Numbered from the stretch's first letter, positions 9,474-17,743 are shown. The stretch is 42,336 nt of DNA from a virus (IMGVR_UViG_3300035034_001727:1-42336); one strand, 5' to 3'. Numbers and translations are program-made. The notes: generated from the sequence alone by a model not told the origin.

Positions 9474-10664
9474 ATGGATACGAAAAAAAATAACCCTGCT
9501 GAGGTAGAAGACCTTTTCGATAATCACGGTAGTAAGTACAATACTAGTGTTGAAGTAACAGAAGAGGATGCTAAAGCAGGCATCAAAATATATTGCAAAG
9601 AACCCTATGCTCAGGAGTTATATGATAATATGAAGGAGTATGAGCATGATAGTGGTAACAACTTACATGCATGTAAGGATTTGACCCTTGGTCAAATATA
9701 CGATGTTACTGCAAATCAAATATCATTTGATGACAAATACATTAAAGCAACAGAGCGTGATTCTGGTGTAGAAATCATAATTCCATTTAATGAATATGCA
9801 TTTTCTGTTGAAGATCTTTCAAAAGGAGGAAACGAGGTTGATTTTAATGTAATGATTATTAGAACCGATAGAAGTGGAAGTTTTATAGGATCACAGAAGA
9901 AATGCGTATCTATAAATTATGCTAATGAACTCCATGAACATGCTGAAAATAAAACATGGTTTGAGGTTAAAATCAAGAAATTGATAAAGGGTGGATATGT
10001 TGCTATGTATAAAGATACAGTAGAATGCTTTATTCCAGGATCTCATGCAGGTGCTAACGTAATTAGAGATTTTTCTAAATTACTAGGAGCAACTTTAAAT
10101 GTAATGGTAGATAATTACGATAGGTCAAATGATTTATTCATATTATCTTATAAAAAGTATATTCAAAAATCTATGCCATTAATGGTTAGTGAATTGCAAT
10201 TTGGCAAAAAATATACTGGAACGTTAACTAATCGTCCATATGACTTTGGAGTATTTGTAGAATTTGAAGGATATTACACTGGATTAATTCACTCTTCTGA
10301 GTTTGAAAATTACAATGAAGTTAAATCAACACTTAAAGCTGGTGATGAAATTGATTTCTATATCAAAAACGTTACTAAAAAGGGACCTCAATACCGTATT
10401 GTATTAACACTTGATCCTGATACGATTGATTCTGAAAAGAAAAGATGGGACCAACTTAGATCTAGAACCGAAGGAGAAATCTTCGAATACGAAGTAGATT
10501 CCTCAAATAATTCAATTAGTATATACATAGATGGTGAATCATTTAATGTTACTATGCGAAGACGAGATCTAGAAAGAAACCTGAATCATTACCCAATGGT
10601 AAAGGTATCTAAGGTAGATCCAATAAATAAAAATTTAAAATTCGAATTTGTAGAATCTGATTAA
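9474..10664 (+). CDS. Ribosomal protein S1-like RNA-binding protein (several OB/S1 domains)
   Basis: 396 residues. The clearest S1 domain is near 242-310: KKYTGTLTNRPYDFGVFVEF followed by GYYTGLIHSSEF. Weaker repeats can be seen near 75-115 (GQIYDVTANQISFDDKYIKA), 160-230 (FEVKIKKLIKGGYVAMYK and FIPGSHAG) and 325-396. Bacterial S1 brings mRNA to the 30S ribosome and matters most where Shine-Dalgarno sites are absent, as in Bacteroidota and in this window. The protein may steer ribosomes to phage mRNA, or protect or process RNA. It has its own promoter and is followed by a structured intergenic region. S1 fold likely; exact role inferred. Confidence 0.82.
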   Translation: MDTKKNNPAEVEDLFDNHGSKYNTSVEVTEEDAKAGIKIYCKEPYAQELYDNMKEYEHDSGNNLHACKDLTLGQIYDVTANQISFDDKYIKATERDSGVEIIIPFNEYAFSVEDLSKGGNEVDFNVMIIRTDRSGSFIGSQKKCVSINYANELHEHAENKTWFEVKIKKLIKGGYVAMYKDTVECFIPGSHAGANVIRDFSKLLGATLNVMVDNYDRSNDLFILSYKKYIQKSMPLMVSELQFGKKYTGTLTNRPYDFGVFVEFEGYYTGLIHSSEFENYNEVKSTLKAGDEIDFYIKNVTKKGPQYRIVLTLDPDTIDSEKKRWDQLRSRTEGEIFEYEVDSSNNSISIYIDGESFNVTMRRRDLERNLNHYPMVKVSKVDPINKNLKFEFVESD

Positions 10665-10673
10665 TTTAGAACT

Positions 10674-10765
10674 GATAAATAAATTCGAACATGGAAATTT
10701 ACTCAACTTTTAACAACATAAAATAGAGCACTAGCTGCCACCTAACTAGGTGGCAGCGTAGTCTC
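10674..10765 (+). other. Structured intergenic element: late-type motif, 11-codon ORF and strong hairpin upstream of dUTPase
   Basis: GATAAATAAATTC at 10674-10686 resembles the late-type element. An ATG at 10691 opens an 11-codon reading frame (MEIYSTFNNIK) ending at 10726. Directly after, GCTGCCACCT (10734-10743) pairs perfectly with AGGTGGCAGC (10748-10757) around the loop AACT, and flanking CTA/TAG and GAG/CTC pairs can lengthen the stem. No T-run follows, so it is not a standard terminator. It may be a processing site, a leader-peptide control element or the 3' end of a small RNA. Confidence 0.5.
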
Positions 10766-10790
10766 GTAAAAACTGTAAATACAAATAAAT

Positions 10791-11234
10791 ATGAAAATTT
10801 TAAGAATTAAAGATGTAAAGATGCCAGTAAGAGGTACTGGTGGTTCAGCTGGAATAGATTTATTCGTTCCTAATGATCAAGATGTTATAGTACTTGAATC
10901 AGGACAATCTGCTTTTATTCCAGCTGGAATAAAAGCTAGAGTTCCACATGGTTACGCACTAGTCGCAATGAACAAGTCTGGAATAGCAGCAAATAAAAAT
11001 TTAATGGTTGGTGCATGTGTGATTGATGAAGATTATACAGGTGAAATCCATATAGACCTTAAAAACGTAGGAAAAGACCCACAGCAAATAAATCCAGGAG
11101 ATAAAATAGTTCAGCTATTATGTTTACCTGTAAACTATGTTACAGTTGAAGAAGGAGTTAGTGAAGAGGATATGTTTGGTGATTTAGTAACAGATCGAGG
11201 AGATGGAGGATTTGGATCAACTGGAACAAAATAA
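10791..11234 (+). CDS. dut: dUTP diphosphatase (dUTPase, trimeric type)
   Basis: 147 residues with all five motifs of trimeric dUTPases: GSAGIDL near 18-24, NKSGIA near 61-66, VIDEDYTGEI near 77-86, PGDKIVQLL near 103-111 and the P-loop-like RGDGGFGSTG at the C-terminus. It converts dUTP to dUMP plus pyrophosphate, keeping uracil out of DNA and feeding thymidylate synthesis. Three bases separate it from the ribonucleotide reductase gene, so both are in one operon. The leader AAATAAATATG has no Shine-Dalgarno. Confidence 0.95.
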   Translation: MKILRIKDVKMPVRGTGGSAGIDLFVPNDQDVIVLESGQSAFIPAGIKARVPHGYALVAMNKSGIAANKNLMVGACVIDEDYTGEIHIDLKNVGKDPQQINPGDKIVQLLCLPVNYVTVEEGVSEEDMFGDLVTDRGDGGFGSTGTK

Positions 11235-11237
11235 AAA

Positions 11238-14200
11238 ATGATTAAAACGATGGAAGATACACTTAAAGCTAAAAAAGAAAATTTAACTACATATACACTA
11301 GAAGAGGCAATTGATGCATCTGAGAAATATTTCAATGGAGATACTTTAGCAGCTAGTGTATGGGTTAATAAATATGCATTAAAAGATTCGGATGGAAATA
11401 TCTATGAATCTACACCTGATGAAATGCACGTAAGAATTGCATCTGAGATATCAAGAATAGAGCAAAAATATGATAACCCTATGTCATACGAGCTCATCCT
11501 GTCACTAATTAAAGATTTCAAGTATATTATACCTCAAGGATCTCCAATGAGTGGTATTGGGAACGATTTCCAAACTGTATCTTTGTCTAATTGTTTTGTA
11601 ATAGGACATAATGGTCCATCAGATTCATATGGAGCAATTATGAATACTGATCAAGAACAAGTTCAACTAATGAAACGTAGAGGTGGAGTTGGACATACAC
11701 TTGAAGCAATTCGACCAGGTGGAAGTAGAGTTAATAACTCTGCACTTACTTCAACTGGAGTTGTTCCATTTATGGAGAGATATTCTAATTCAACAAGGGA
11801 AGTTGCACAGGATGGAAGAAGAGGAGCATTAATGCTTTCAATGTCTATCAAGCATCCAGATTCTGAAGCATTTATCGATGCTAAATTAGATGGAACAAAG
11901 GTTACTGGAGCAAACGTATCTATTAAAGCACATGATGAATTCATGAAAGCTGTTACTGGAAACGGTAAATATACACAACAATGGCCAGTTGATTCTGATA
12001 ATCCATCAGTTACTAAAGAAGTAGATGCACATACAATTTGGAATAAAATTGTAGCTAACAACTGGAAGTCAGCTGAGCCTGGTGTTTTATTTTGGGATCA
12101 GATAATTAGAGAATCTCTACCTGATCGATACGCTGATCTAGGATATAAAACTGTTTCTACTAATCCATGTATAATAGGATCTACTCTAATTGCGACGGCA
12201 GATGGTAGAAATGCAGTATCAATTGAACAACTTACTAAAGAAGGTAAAGATGTTCAAGTATATTCAACTGATTCTAATACTGGCCAAATTCAAATAAAAA
12301 CAGGAAGAAATCCTAGAAAAACTGGAGCTAATAAAGAAGTATGGAAGCTAATACTAGATGATGGTAGTCAATTAATAGCTACGCCCGATCATAAGATATT
12401 AACTAAAACATTAGAATATATTAATCTTAAAGATCTTACTCCAGGTCAATCTATATCTCCATTTTACTCATTTGATTCTAATAACTACAGACAAATATCT
12501 AACATAGGAGCAAGATTATCAGGTGGAAGATTTGCAAATAGAAGACAATATAGAGAAATTTATAGATTTAATAACGGAGATATAGATTCTAAGAAATATG
12601 CAATACATCATATTGATTTTAATAATAAAAATGATTCAAATGATAATTTAGAAAAAATGTTACATGAGGATCATAGAAGATTACATGCAGATTTAATGAT
12701 GGGATCTAATAATCCATACCATAATATGACAGATAAGCAAAAGTTTAACTTTGCATCTCATCCTGGTGAATCTAATCCTAAATATTCTGGTTTTACTAAT
12801 TCTGAAATACTAGACCATGGTAAAATACTATTTGATAGAGAAGGAAAGATAACTAAAAGATTATGGATGGCTTATGCTAAAGAACGTAAACTTCCTCAAG
12901 ATTTAGCTAATGATTTTAGGTTTGGTGACTTTTCAAATTTTAAAAATCAAGTGGCATCTAATCATAAAGTAGTATCCGTAGAATTTCATGGATATGAGGA
13001 TGTTTATAATATTACAGTAGATGATAATAATAATTATAACATCATAACTTCTAATGAAGATGATAATTTTGTTACATCATCTGGCATAACAGTTAAAAAT
13101 TGTGGAGAAATTCCACTATGTCCAGATGATTCATGTAGATTATTAGCGGTGAACTTATTATCATATGTTGAAAATCCGTTTACTAAAAATGCGACATTCA
13201 ATTTTGAATTATTTAAAGAGCATGCAAAATATGCATTGAGAATGATGGACGATATCGTTGATCTAGAAGTTGAAAAGATCGATGGAATTCTAAACAAATT
13301 GAAAAGTGATCCAGAATCTCAAACCACAAAGAGAACTGAGATAGAACTATGGACTAGAATCCAAAAGAAATGTAAGGAAGGTAGAAGAACTGGAGTGGGT
13401 ATTACTGCAGAGGGAGATATGTTAGCTGCATTAGGATTAACATATGGAACTAAGAAAGCTACAAAATTTGCTGAGAGCGTTCATAAAACATATGCATTAG
13501 AGGTATTTAGATCATCTAATACTCTTGCTAAAGAGCGTGGACATTTCAAAATATGGGATCCAGCTAGAGAACAAAATCATCCATTTTTAAATAGAATTAA
13601 AGAGGAGGATCCAAAGTTATATAAGGACTTAATGAAATACGGTAGACGCAATATCGCTCTACTCACAATTGCCCCAACTGGAACAGTTTCATTAATGGCA
13701 CAAACTTCTTCTGGAATCGAACCAGCATTTATGGTAGCTTATAGAAGACGTAAGAAAGTAAACCCAAATGATGTAAATTCCAACGCCGTATTCGTTGATG
13801 ACGTAGGAGACCACTGGGAAGAATACAACGTATTTCACCATGCATTTAAACAATGGATCGAAATTACTGGACATAAATATATTCCACAAGAACATAAAGA
13901 AACTCCATTGGAAACTCTTCCAGATGATGTAGTTGATTATCTAACTGAAAAGTCACCGTATCACAAAGGAATGGCTAACGATGTTGATTGGGTAGAAAAG
14001 GTAAGAATGCAAGGAGCAATTCAGAAATGGGTAGATCATTCAATATCAGTAACTGTGAATCTCCCAGAGGAAGTAGATGAAGCCTTAGTAAATGATGTGT
14101 ATATAACAGCATGGAAACATGGATGTAAAGGATGTACTATATATAGAGACGGATCAAGATCTGGAGTTCTAATTTCAAAAGAAGAAAAAGAACAAGATGC

Positions 14201-14756
14201 ACTATTCACAGAACATCATGCACCTAAGAGACCTAAGTCACTAAATACATCAGTGTTGACGTTTATGAATAAAGGAAAAAAATGGGTAGGATTTATTGGA
14301 GAATTAGATGGAAAGCCATATGAGGTATTTACTGGAAACCATGATAATTTTCCTATACCATCATATGTCGAGAATGGAATTATTAAAAGAACAAAGGGAA
14401 AAGATGGAAAATCTAATTATGACTTCATCTATTCTGATAAAAACGGAAATGATATCAGAATTCCTAGTTTAAATCATGCATTTGATGACAGATATTATGA
14501 TATGGCTAAGACTATATCTGCTATATTGAGACACGGAATGCCTTTACCATATGTGATTGATTTATTAGACGGATTAAACTTAGATGGAGAATTTATAAGT
14601 ACTTGGAAAGCAGGAGTTAAACGAATGATCAAAAAGTATATCAAAGATGGTACACTTCAATCCGGAAAAGAATGTAATGAATGTGGATCTGAGTCTCTTG
14701 AATATAAGGAAGGCTGTTTAACCTGTATGTCTTGTGGAAATAGTCGCTGTGGATAA
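11238..14756 (+). CDS. nrdJ: Class II (adenosylcobalamin-dependent) ribonucleotide reductase with an in-frame intein
   Basis: 1172 residues as translated; 861 after removal of a 311-residue intein (residues 311-621). Extein motifs: QGSPMSGIGN and LSNCFV near 95-118, RRGGVGHTLEAIRPGG near 147, NP|CGEIPL at the intein junction (the Cys is the thiyl-radical residue), IAPTGTVSLMAQTSSGIEP near 812 and a C-terminal Cys-rich tail (CNECG...CMSCG...CG) for re-reduction. It reduces ribonucleotides to deoxyribonucleotides without oxygen and without a separate radical subunit, but needs vitamin B12 from the host. An alternative upstream ATG choice changes only a few residues. It is paired with dUTPase. 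Confidence 0.93.
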   Translation: MIKTMEDTLKAKKENLTTYTLEEAIDASEKYFNGDTLAASVWVNKYALKDSDGNIYESTPDEMHVRIASEISRIEQKYDNPMSYELILSLIKDFKYIIPQGSPMSGIGNDFQTVSLSNCFVIGHNGPSDSYGAIMNTDQEQVQLMKRRGGVGHTLEAIRPGGSRVNNSALTSTGVVPFMERYSNSTREVAQDGRRGALMLSMSIKHPDSEAFIDAKLDGTKVTGANVSIKAHDEFMKAVTGNGKYTQQWPVDSDNPSVTKEVDAHTIWNKIVANNWKSAEPGVLFWDQIIRESLPDRYADLGYKTVSTNPCIIGSTLIATADGRNAVSIEQLTKEGKDVQVYSTDSNTGQIQIKTGRNPRKTGANKEVWKLILDDGSQLIATPDHKILTKTLEYINLKDLTPGQSISPFYSFDSNNYRQISNIGARLSGGRFANRRQYREIYRFNNGDIDSKKYAIHHIDFNNKNDSNDNLEKMLHEDHRRLHADLMMGSNNPYHNMTDKQKFNFASHPGESNPKYSGFTNSEILDHGKILFDREGKITKRLWMAYAKERKLPQDLANDFRFGDFSNFKNQVASNHKVVSVEFHGYEDVYNITVDDNNNYNIITSNEDDNFVTSSGITVKNCGEIPLCPDDSCRLLAVNLLSYVENPFTKNATFNFELFKEHAKYALRMMDDIVDLEVEKIDGILNKLKSDPESQTTKRTEIELWTRIQKKCKEGRRTGVGITAEGDMLAALGLTYGTKKATKFAESVHKTYALEVFRSSNTLAKERGHFKIWDPAREQNHPFLNRIKEEDPKLYKDLMKYGRRNIALLTIAPTGTVSLMAQTSSGIEPAFMVAYRRRKKVNPNDVNSNAVFVDDVGDHWEEYNVFHHAFKQWIEITGHKYIPQEHKETPLETLPDDVVDYLTEKSPYHKGMANDVDWVEKVRMQGAIQKWVDHSISVTVNLPEEVDEALVNDVYITAWKHGCKGCTIYRDGSRSGVLISKEEKEQDALFTEHHAPKRPKSLNTSVLTFMNKGKKWVGFIGELDGKPYEVFTGNHDNFPIPSYVENGIIKRTKGKDGKSNYDFIYSDKNGNDIRIPSLNHAFDDRYYDMAKTISAILRHGMPLPYVIDLLDGLNLDGEFISTWKAGVKRMIKKYIKDGTLQSGKECNECGSESLEYKEGCLTCMSCGNSRCG
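12168..13100 (+). mobile_element. Intein in NrdJ with HNH homing endonuclease domain
   Basis: The intein starts with Cys (TGT at 12168, after STNP) and ends with Asn (AAT at 13098) directly before the catalytic Cys of NPCGE. Block B is LIATPDHKIL with the Thr-x-x-His pair. The insert holds an HNH domain: YAIHHIDFNNKNDSNDNL with HH at 457-458, then EDHRRLH at 478-483. The C-terminal block is VYNITVDD followed by SSGITVKN. The residue before the final Asn is Lys instead of the usual His. The intein is in frame and looks intact, so it should splice in cis and may still home. Confidence 0.9.
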
Positions 14757-14804
14757 ATCCATTAAGTGTTGCCACGCATAATACACTTTAAACCGCCATA
14801 TTTT

Positions 14805-14820
14805 AGATAAATAAAATAAG
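14805..14820 (+). promoter_or_regulatory. Putative late-type promoter element before small ORFs
   Basis: AGATAAATAAAATAAG resembles the late-type element seen before the sheath gene; the ATG of a 20-codon ORF follows at 14827. Confidence 0.4.
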
Positions 14821-14826
14821 TAATAT

Positions 14827-14889
14827 ATGAAGAAATTAACAATAAAAGGAGAAAATATAGAGATCACAGTTGATACTGAATTAATATAA
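14827..14889 (+). CDS. Possible very small protein (20 residues)
   Basis: Reads MKKLTIKGENIEITVDTELI, with an amphipathic beta-hairpin-like pattern. It is preceded by the late-type element at a spacing similar to that of confirmed genes. Nothing like it is recognised, and its shortness makes it uncertain. Confidence 0.35.
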   Translation: MKKLTIKGENIEITVDTELI

Positions 14890-14890
14890 T

Positions 14891-14986
14891 ATGAGAAATG
14901 ACGATTGGATAACATTACTCTACTATAAAGAGTTTATTTGGAACTGTAAACATAAGAAAGCCCTCGATTTGAGGGCTTTCTTATGA
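14891..14986 (+). CDS. Possible very small protein (31 residues) overlapping a terminator
   Basis: Begins ATG AGA AAT GAC and reads MRNDDWITLLYYKEFIWNCK before running through the terminator hairpin. The aromatic-rich first 20 residues look protein-like, and the start overlaps the preceding small ORF region (ATAATATG). The reading through a stem-loop may be accidental. Confidence 0.3.
   Translation: MRNDDWITLLYYKEFIWNCKHKKALDLRAFL
14952..14984. terminator. Strong terminator after the nrdJ/small-ORF unit
   Basis: ATAAGAAAGCCCTC (14952-14965) pairs perfectly with GAGGGCTTTCTTAT (14971-14984), loop GATTT. A 14-bp stem with A/T-rich ends on both sides could work in both directions. Confidence 0.85.
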
Positions 14987-15000
14987 TAAATAATAAAAAA
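14984..15000 (+). promoter_or_regulatory. Late-type promoter element for the 15010 gene
   Basis: TGATAAATAATAAAAAA directly follows the terminator and sits 25 bases (from ATAAATAA) before the ATG at 15010, nearly the same spacing as at tail sheath and tail tube. Confidence 0.55.
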
Positions 15001-15009
15001 GAATTTAAG

Positions 15010-15495
15010 ATGACTAAAAATTTAAAACACTTAAAATACTTTTCTAATTATATTGCTGAACAAGACATGGGAGGAGCTATGCCAGTAGACGGAGCTGCCG
15101 CTGCGCCTGCTGAACCAATATATACTGTTCTATTTATAGACGGCGATGAAGATATAGATTATAGATATCCAGATGGAAGCACATCTAAAAGATATTCAAC
15201 ATATAATATTAAAAAAGAAGATCTAGAAAAATGGATTGATACGTATGTTGATGAGGAAACAACAGGACTTGCAAAAAGTGCAATTAACGTAAAGAGAGAA
15301 GCGATGTTTGATTATATTGCAGGTACCAAGGACGCAGTTACACCAGAGGATAAGAAACACGTTGAGAAATTTAAACATGCAATTCAATCAGGTATGGAAG
15401 GAAAACAAACTCAAGATACAGAAGTTATTTTCTCTCCTGGTGATAAGGTACCTAGTACTGATTCAGTAGATGTAACATTCATAATAACTAAATAA
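15010..15495 (+). CDS. Hypothetical protein with capsid-targeting-like N-terminus
   Basis: 161 residues from the ATG at 15010. An in-frame ATG at 14983 lies inside the terminator and promoter element, so the later start is preferred. The N-terminus (MTKNLKHLKYFSNYIAEQDM) resembles the T4 capsid-targeting peptide MKTYQEFIAE in its aromatic-x-x-aromatic-Ile-x-Glu pattern, and is followed by an Ala/Pro linker (GAAAAPAEP) and a compact acidic domain. It shares a stop/start overlap (TAATGA) with the metalloprotease gene. Function unknown; possibly an internal head protein or a partner or inhibitor of the protease. Confidence 0.7.
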   Translation: MTKNLKHLKYFSNYIAEQDMGGAMPVDGAAAAPAEPIYTVLFIDGDEDIDYRYPDGSTSKRYSTYNIKKEDLEKWIDTYVDEETTGLAKSAINVKREAMFDYIAGTKDAVTPEDKKHVEKFKHAIQSGMEGKQTQDTEVIFSPGDKVPSTDSVDVTFIITK

Positions 15496-16250
15496 TGAGA
15501 ATAAAAGGATTTAACGAATTTATTAACGAAAGTGAATCAATTGATGTTCCTAGTTTAGGATATTCAAGGGATGTAATTAAAATACTTAAGAAAATAGATG
15601 CAAATGACAATTCATATACTGAAATTAGAGAACTAGAATACAGTGGCGATAATTCATTTGATTTAGTAATACAAGTTAAGAAAACATCGTCTCCTGATTT
15701 TGAAACTGATAAACATTTTAAAGAATTACAATGGGAGGAAATAAACTTTAAAAAATATGGATTTGCACTTGATGCAAATGCTCATATTAATAAAACAGAT
15801 TTAATTATTCCAGAAATAATCATAACATTAATTATAAATCCGGAACGTGAGCCTGACTTATACACTGAATTGGAGTATAAATTAACGGATATAATTGCTC
15901 ACGAAGTAAATCACACCGATCAAGTTGGATGGAATAGAGACCCATTTAATGTTAGACCTAGTTCTGGAGAAGATAGATCAAAAGCAAACTCAAGCTTTAA
16001 ATACTTTATGTTACCAGACGAGATTGAATCTATGGTAATAGGAATGTATGAGAGAAGTAAGGTAGAAGGATCTAATCTGGATGAACTATTCGATAAATAT
16101 CTACTACCCTTTGTAGAGGACGATAAGTTAACAGAACGCGAATATGAAGAGGTCTTTAAAGTATGGATGATACATGCCCTAGAGAATTATCCAGATGCAT
16201 TAATTGACACTAATAACCCGAGAGTGAATAAAATAGTTGATTCTATCTAA
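15495..16250 (+). CDS. Putative zinc metalloprotease (HExxH) with capsid-targeting-like N-terminus
   Basis: 251 residues. IIAHEVNHTDQ gives a zincin HExxH (His136, Glu137, His140) and LPDEIES at 173-179 provides Glu176/Glu178, a plausible third ligand as in other phage and bacterial HExxH peptidases with a downstream P-x-E-I-E motif. The N-terminus MRIKGFNEFINESES closely follows the T4 pattern MKTYQEFIAEA that directs proteins into the prohead. No signal peptide or membrane segment is present. It may be packaged and delivered to the host, or act in head maturation, although T4 uses a serine protease (gp21) for that. The catalytic call rests on the motif only. Confidence 0.65.
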   Translation: MRIKGFNEFINESESIDVPSLGYSRDVIKILKKIDANDNSYTEIRELEYSGDNSFDLVIQVKKTSSPDFETDKHFKELQWEEINFKKYGFALDANAHINKTDLIIPEIIITLIINPEREPDLYTELEYKLTDIIAHEVNHTDQVGWNRDPFNVRPSSGEDRSKANSSFKYFMLPDEIESMVIGMYERSKVEGSNLDELFDKYLLPFVEDDKLTEREYEEVFKVWMIHALENYPDALIDTNNPRVNKIVDSI

Positions 16251-16276
16251 AACCAATAACTATTCCCTAGTATAAT
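16249..16276 (+). promoter_or_regulatory. Early/middle-type promoter for the Hc1-like gene
   Basis: AAAACC at 16249-16254 and TATAAT at 16271-16276, 16 bases apart, 13 bases before the ATG. Confidence 0.6.
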
Positions 16277-16289
16277 ATACTAAATTTTA

Positions 16290-16559
16290 ATGAATATGAA
16301 TAGTTTTGAACAATTTAAAGCAACAGTAGAAGAAGCAAAAGCTTCAGTATTTGGAGACATCGATAATCACATCGCTGAGATTGAAGCAAGTGGTGACGTA
16401 GAAAAGTTCTTCGACAAAGGCGTAAAGAGCGCTGGTGGACGTATTAGAAAGTCTCTCCAAGAGATCAGAAAAACGATCCATAATCCAACTAATTCTAAAA
16501 CAATGGCAACTATCAAAGATGGAGCTAAGAGTCTTAGAGAAGAAATTGCTGGAAAGTAA
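16290..16559 (+). CDS. Histone H1-like (Hc1 family) DNA-binding protein
   Basis: 89 residues. FFDKGVKSAGGRIRKSLQEI at about 39-58 matches the core of the Hc1-type proteins common in Bacteroidota (F-[FY]-x-K-G-x-x-[AS]-A-G-x-R-x-R-K-x-[LM]-Q). The protein is helical and basic in its second half, suited to bind DNA non-specifically and compact it. The first residues (MNMNSFEQFKATVEE) also resemble a capsid-targeting peptide, so it might travel with the packaged DNA. ATG at 16290 or 16296 are both possible. It has its own promoter and terminator, thus a one-gene unit. Confidence 0.75.
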   Translation: MNMNSFEQFKATVEEAKASVFGDIDNHIAEIEASGDVEKFFDKGVKSAGGRIRKSLQEIRKTIHNPTNSKTMATIKDGAKSLREEIAGK

Positions 16560-16576
16560 TACAGGATTGACAATAT

Positions 16577-16613
16577 AAAAAAAGGATGACCATAAAAGTT
16601 ATCCTTTTTTTTT
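16577..16613 (+). terminator. Terminator after the Hc1-like gene
   Basis: AAAAAAAGGATGAC pairs with GTTATCCTTTTTTTT (one G-U pair) around the loop CATAAAA, followed by the T-run. Confidence 0.85.
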
Positions 16614-16623
16614 CAAAAATGGT

Positions 16624-16651
16624 GAAACTTATACCAACAAATAAGTATAAT
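16624..16651 (+). promoter_or_regulatory. Early/middle-type promoter for gp32
   Basis: GAAACT at 16624-16629 and TATAAT at 16646-16651, 16 bases apart. The leader to the ATG at 16689 is about 30 bases, longer than at the other sites, which leaves room for control at the RNA level as in T4 gene 32. Confidence 0.6.
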
Positions 16652-16688
16652 ATAAATATTAAAAACAACTAAAAAATAATAATTAACT

Positions 16689-17717
16689 ATGAGTGACTTT
16701 TTTGATTTACCAGATGAAGGTTTTAAGCCTAAAACATCGTACGAACGAAAGACGGATGAGAATATTTACAATCCTGATCCAAACGCATTTGGTGGAAAAT
16801 ATCAATCTGTTTTCAGATTTTTACCTTACATCCACGACAAGAAATTAAGCAAATATACTAAGTATTCTGCTAAATTTTACAACCCACTAACAAAAGAAGC
16901 AACCTATGTAGATTGCCCATCTAATGTTGGACAACCTTCTATCCTTTGGGATATAGAAACCGTAATTAAAGGACTTGAGAAAGAGGAACCAGAATTACAT
17001 AAAAAACTAAAAGACTCGTTTTCAAGATGGCATACTAATATGTCTCCAGTATATATCAAGAAAGATCCACAAAAGCCAGAATTAGAAGGAACCATCAAGT
17101 TCTTTAAATTCTCATCTCAGATCAATCAAATTATTGATGGTCAAATTAACCCTGAAGAAAGTGAATTAATCGAAACTGCTGAATCTGTAAATCCATATCA
17201 CCTTTTAAAAGGAAAAGATTTCTTATGTGTAGTTGGTAAAAAGACTAAGATTTTTAGAGATTGGACTAAATGTAAATTCATGGATGATGTTACACCTTTC
17301 GTATTTAAGATAGGAGACACTTCTGTAGTTACAGAGAACAATGAAAAATCTGTTAGATTAGTACAAGAATTCTTGAAAAAGAATACACCTTCACTTGAAG
17401 ACTATATGCACAGAGAATGGACTGATGAACAATTTGATAAAGTTGCAGAAAATATTGTATCTTTAATTCAACCACGTCCAGTATTGGATAGAGTTCTTGA
17501 TAGAACTAAGGATGATAAAATGAAAGAAACTATTCTTGCTAAATTATCAGGAAAACATGTAGCATCTGCACCATCTAGCGATATCATTGATGAGCCTGTT
17601 AAGTTTGAATCTGAGAAATCAGATACTAAATCAGATTATACTCCAATAGAGCCAGAAGCTAAATCAGATAAAGCATCTGAAAAAGATGAGTATGACTCAT
17701 TATTTGAAGAAATGTAA
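16689..17717 (+). CDS. 32: Single-strand DNA-binding protein, gp32-like
   Basis: 342 residues. Conserved blocks of T4-type gp32 are visible: YQSVFRFLPYI near 38-48, YVDCPSN near 77, then SPVYIKKDPQKPELEG and FFKFSSQINQII near 120-150 in the OB-fold core. The last ~70 residues are acidic and low in complexity, ending DEYDSLFEEM. In T4 this acidic tail contacts replication and recombination partners. It coats single-stranded DNA during replication, recombination and repair. The same C-terminal decapeptide pattern occurs in the gp41-like helicase. It is followed by a small protein and RNase H, echoing the T4 order 32-59-33-dsbA-rnh. Confidence 0.88.
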   Translation: MSDFFDLPDEGFKPKTSYERKTDENIYNPDPNAFGGKYQSVFRFLPYIHDKKLSKYTKYSAKFYNPLTKEATYVDCPSNVGQPSILWDIETVIKGLEKEEPELHKKLKDSFSRWHTNMSPVYIKKDPQKPELEGTIKFFKFSSQINQIIDGQINPEESELIETAESVNPYHLLKGKDFLCVVGKKTKIFRDWTKCKFMDDVTPFVFKIGDTSVVTENNEKSVRLVQEFLKKNTPSLEDYMHREWTDEQFDKVAENIVSLIQPRPVLDRVLDRTKDDKMKETILAKLSGKHVASAPSSDIIDEPVKFESEKSDTKSDYTPIEPEAKSDKASEKDEYDSLFEEM

Positions 17718-17743
17718 TACATATAAAAATAAATCATATTAAT

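Noticed and set aside
10734-10757. Rho-independent terminator before dUTPase
   Set aside because: Stem is strong but A-rich sequence, not a T-run, follows on the plus strand, so it was listed as an unexplained structured element.
14983-15009. Upstream ATG for the 15010 gene
   Set aside because: It lies within the terminator stem and the late-type element; the ATG at 15010 has the spacing seen at other late genes.
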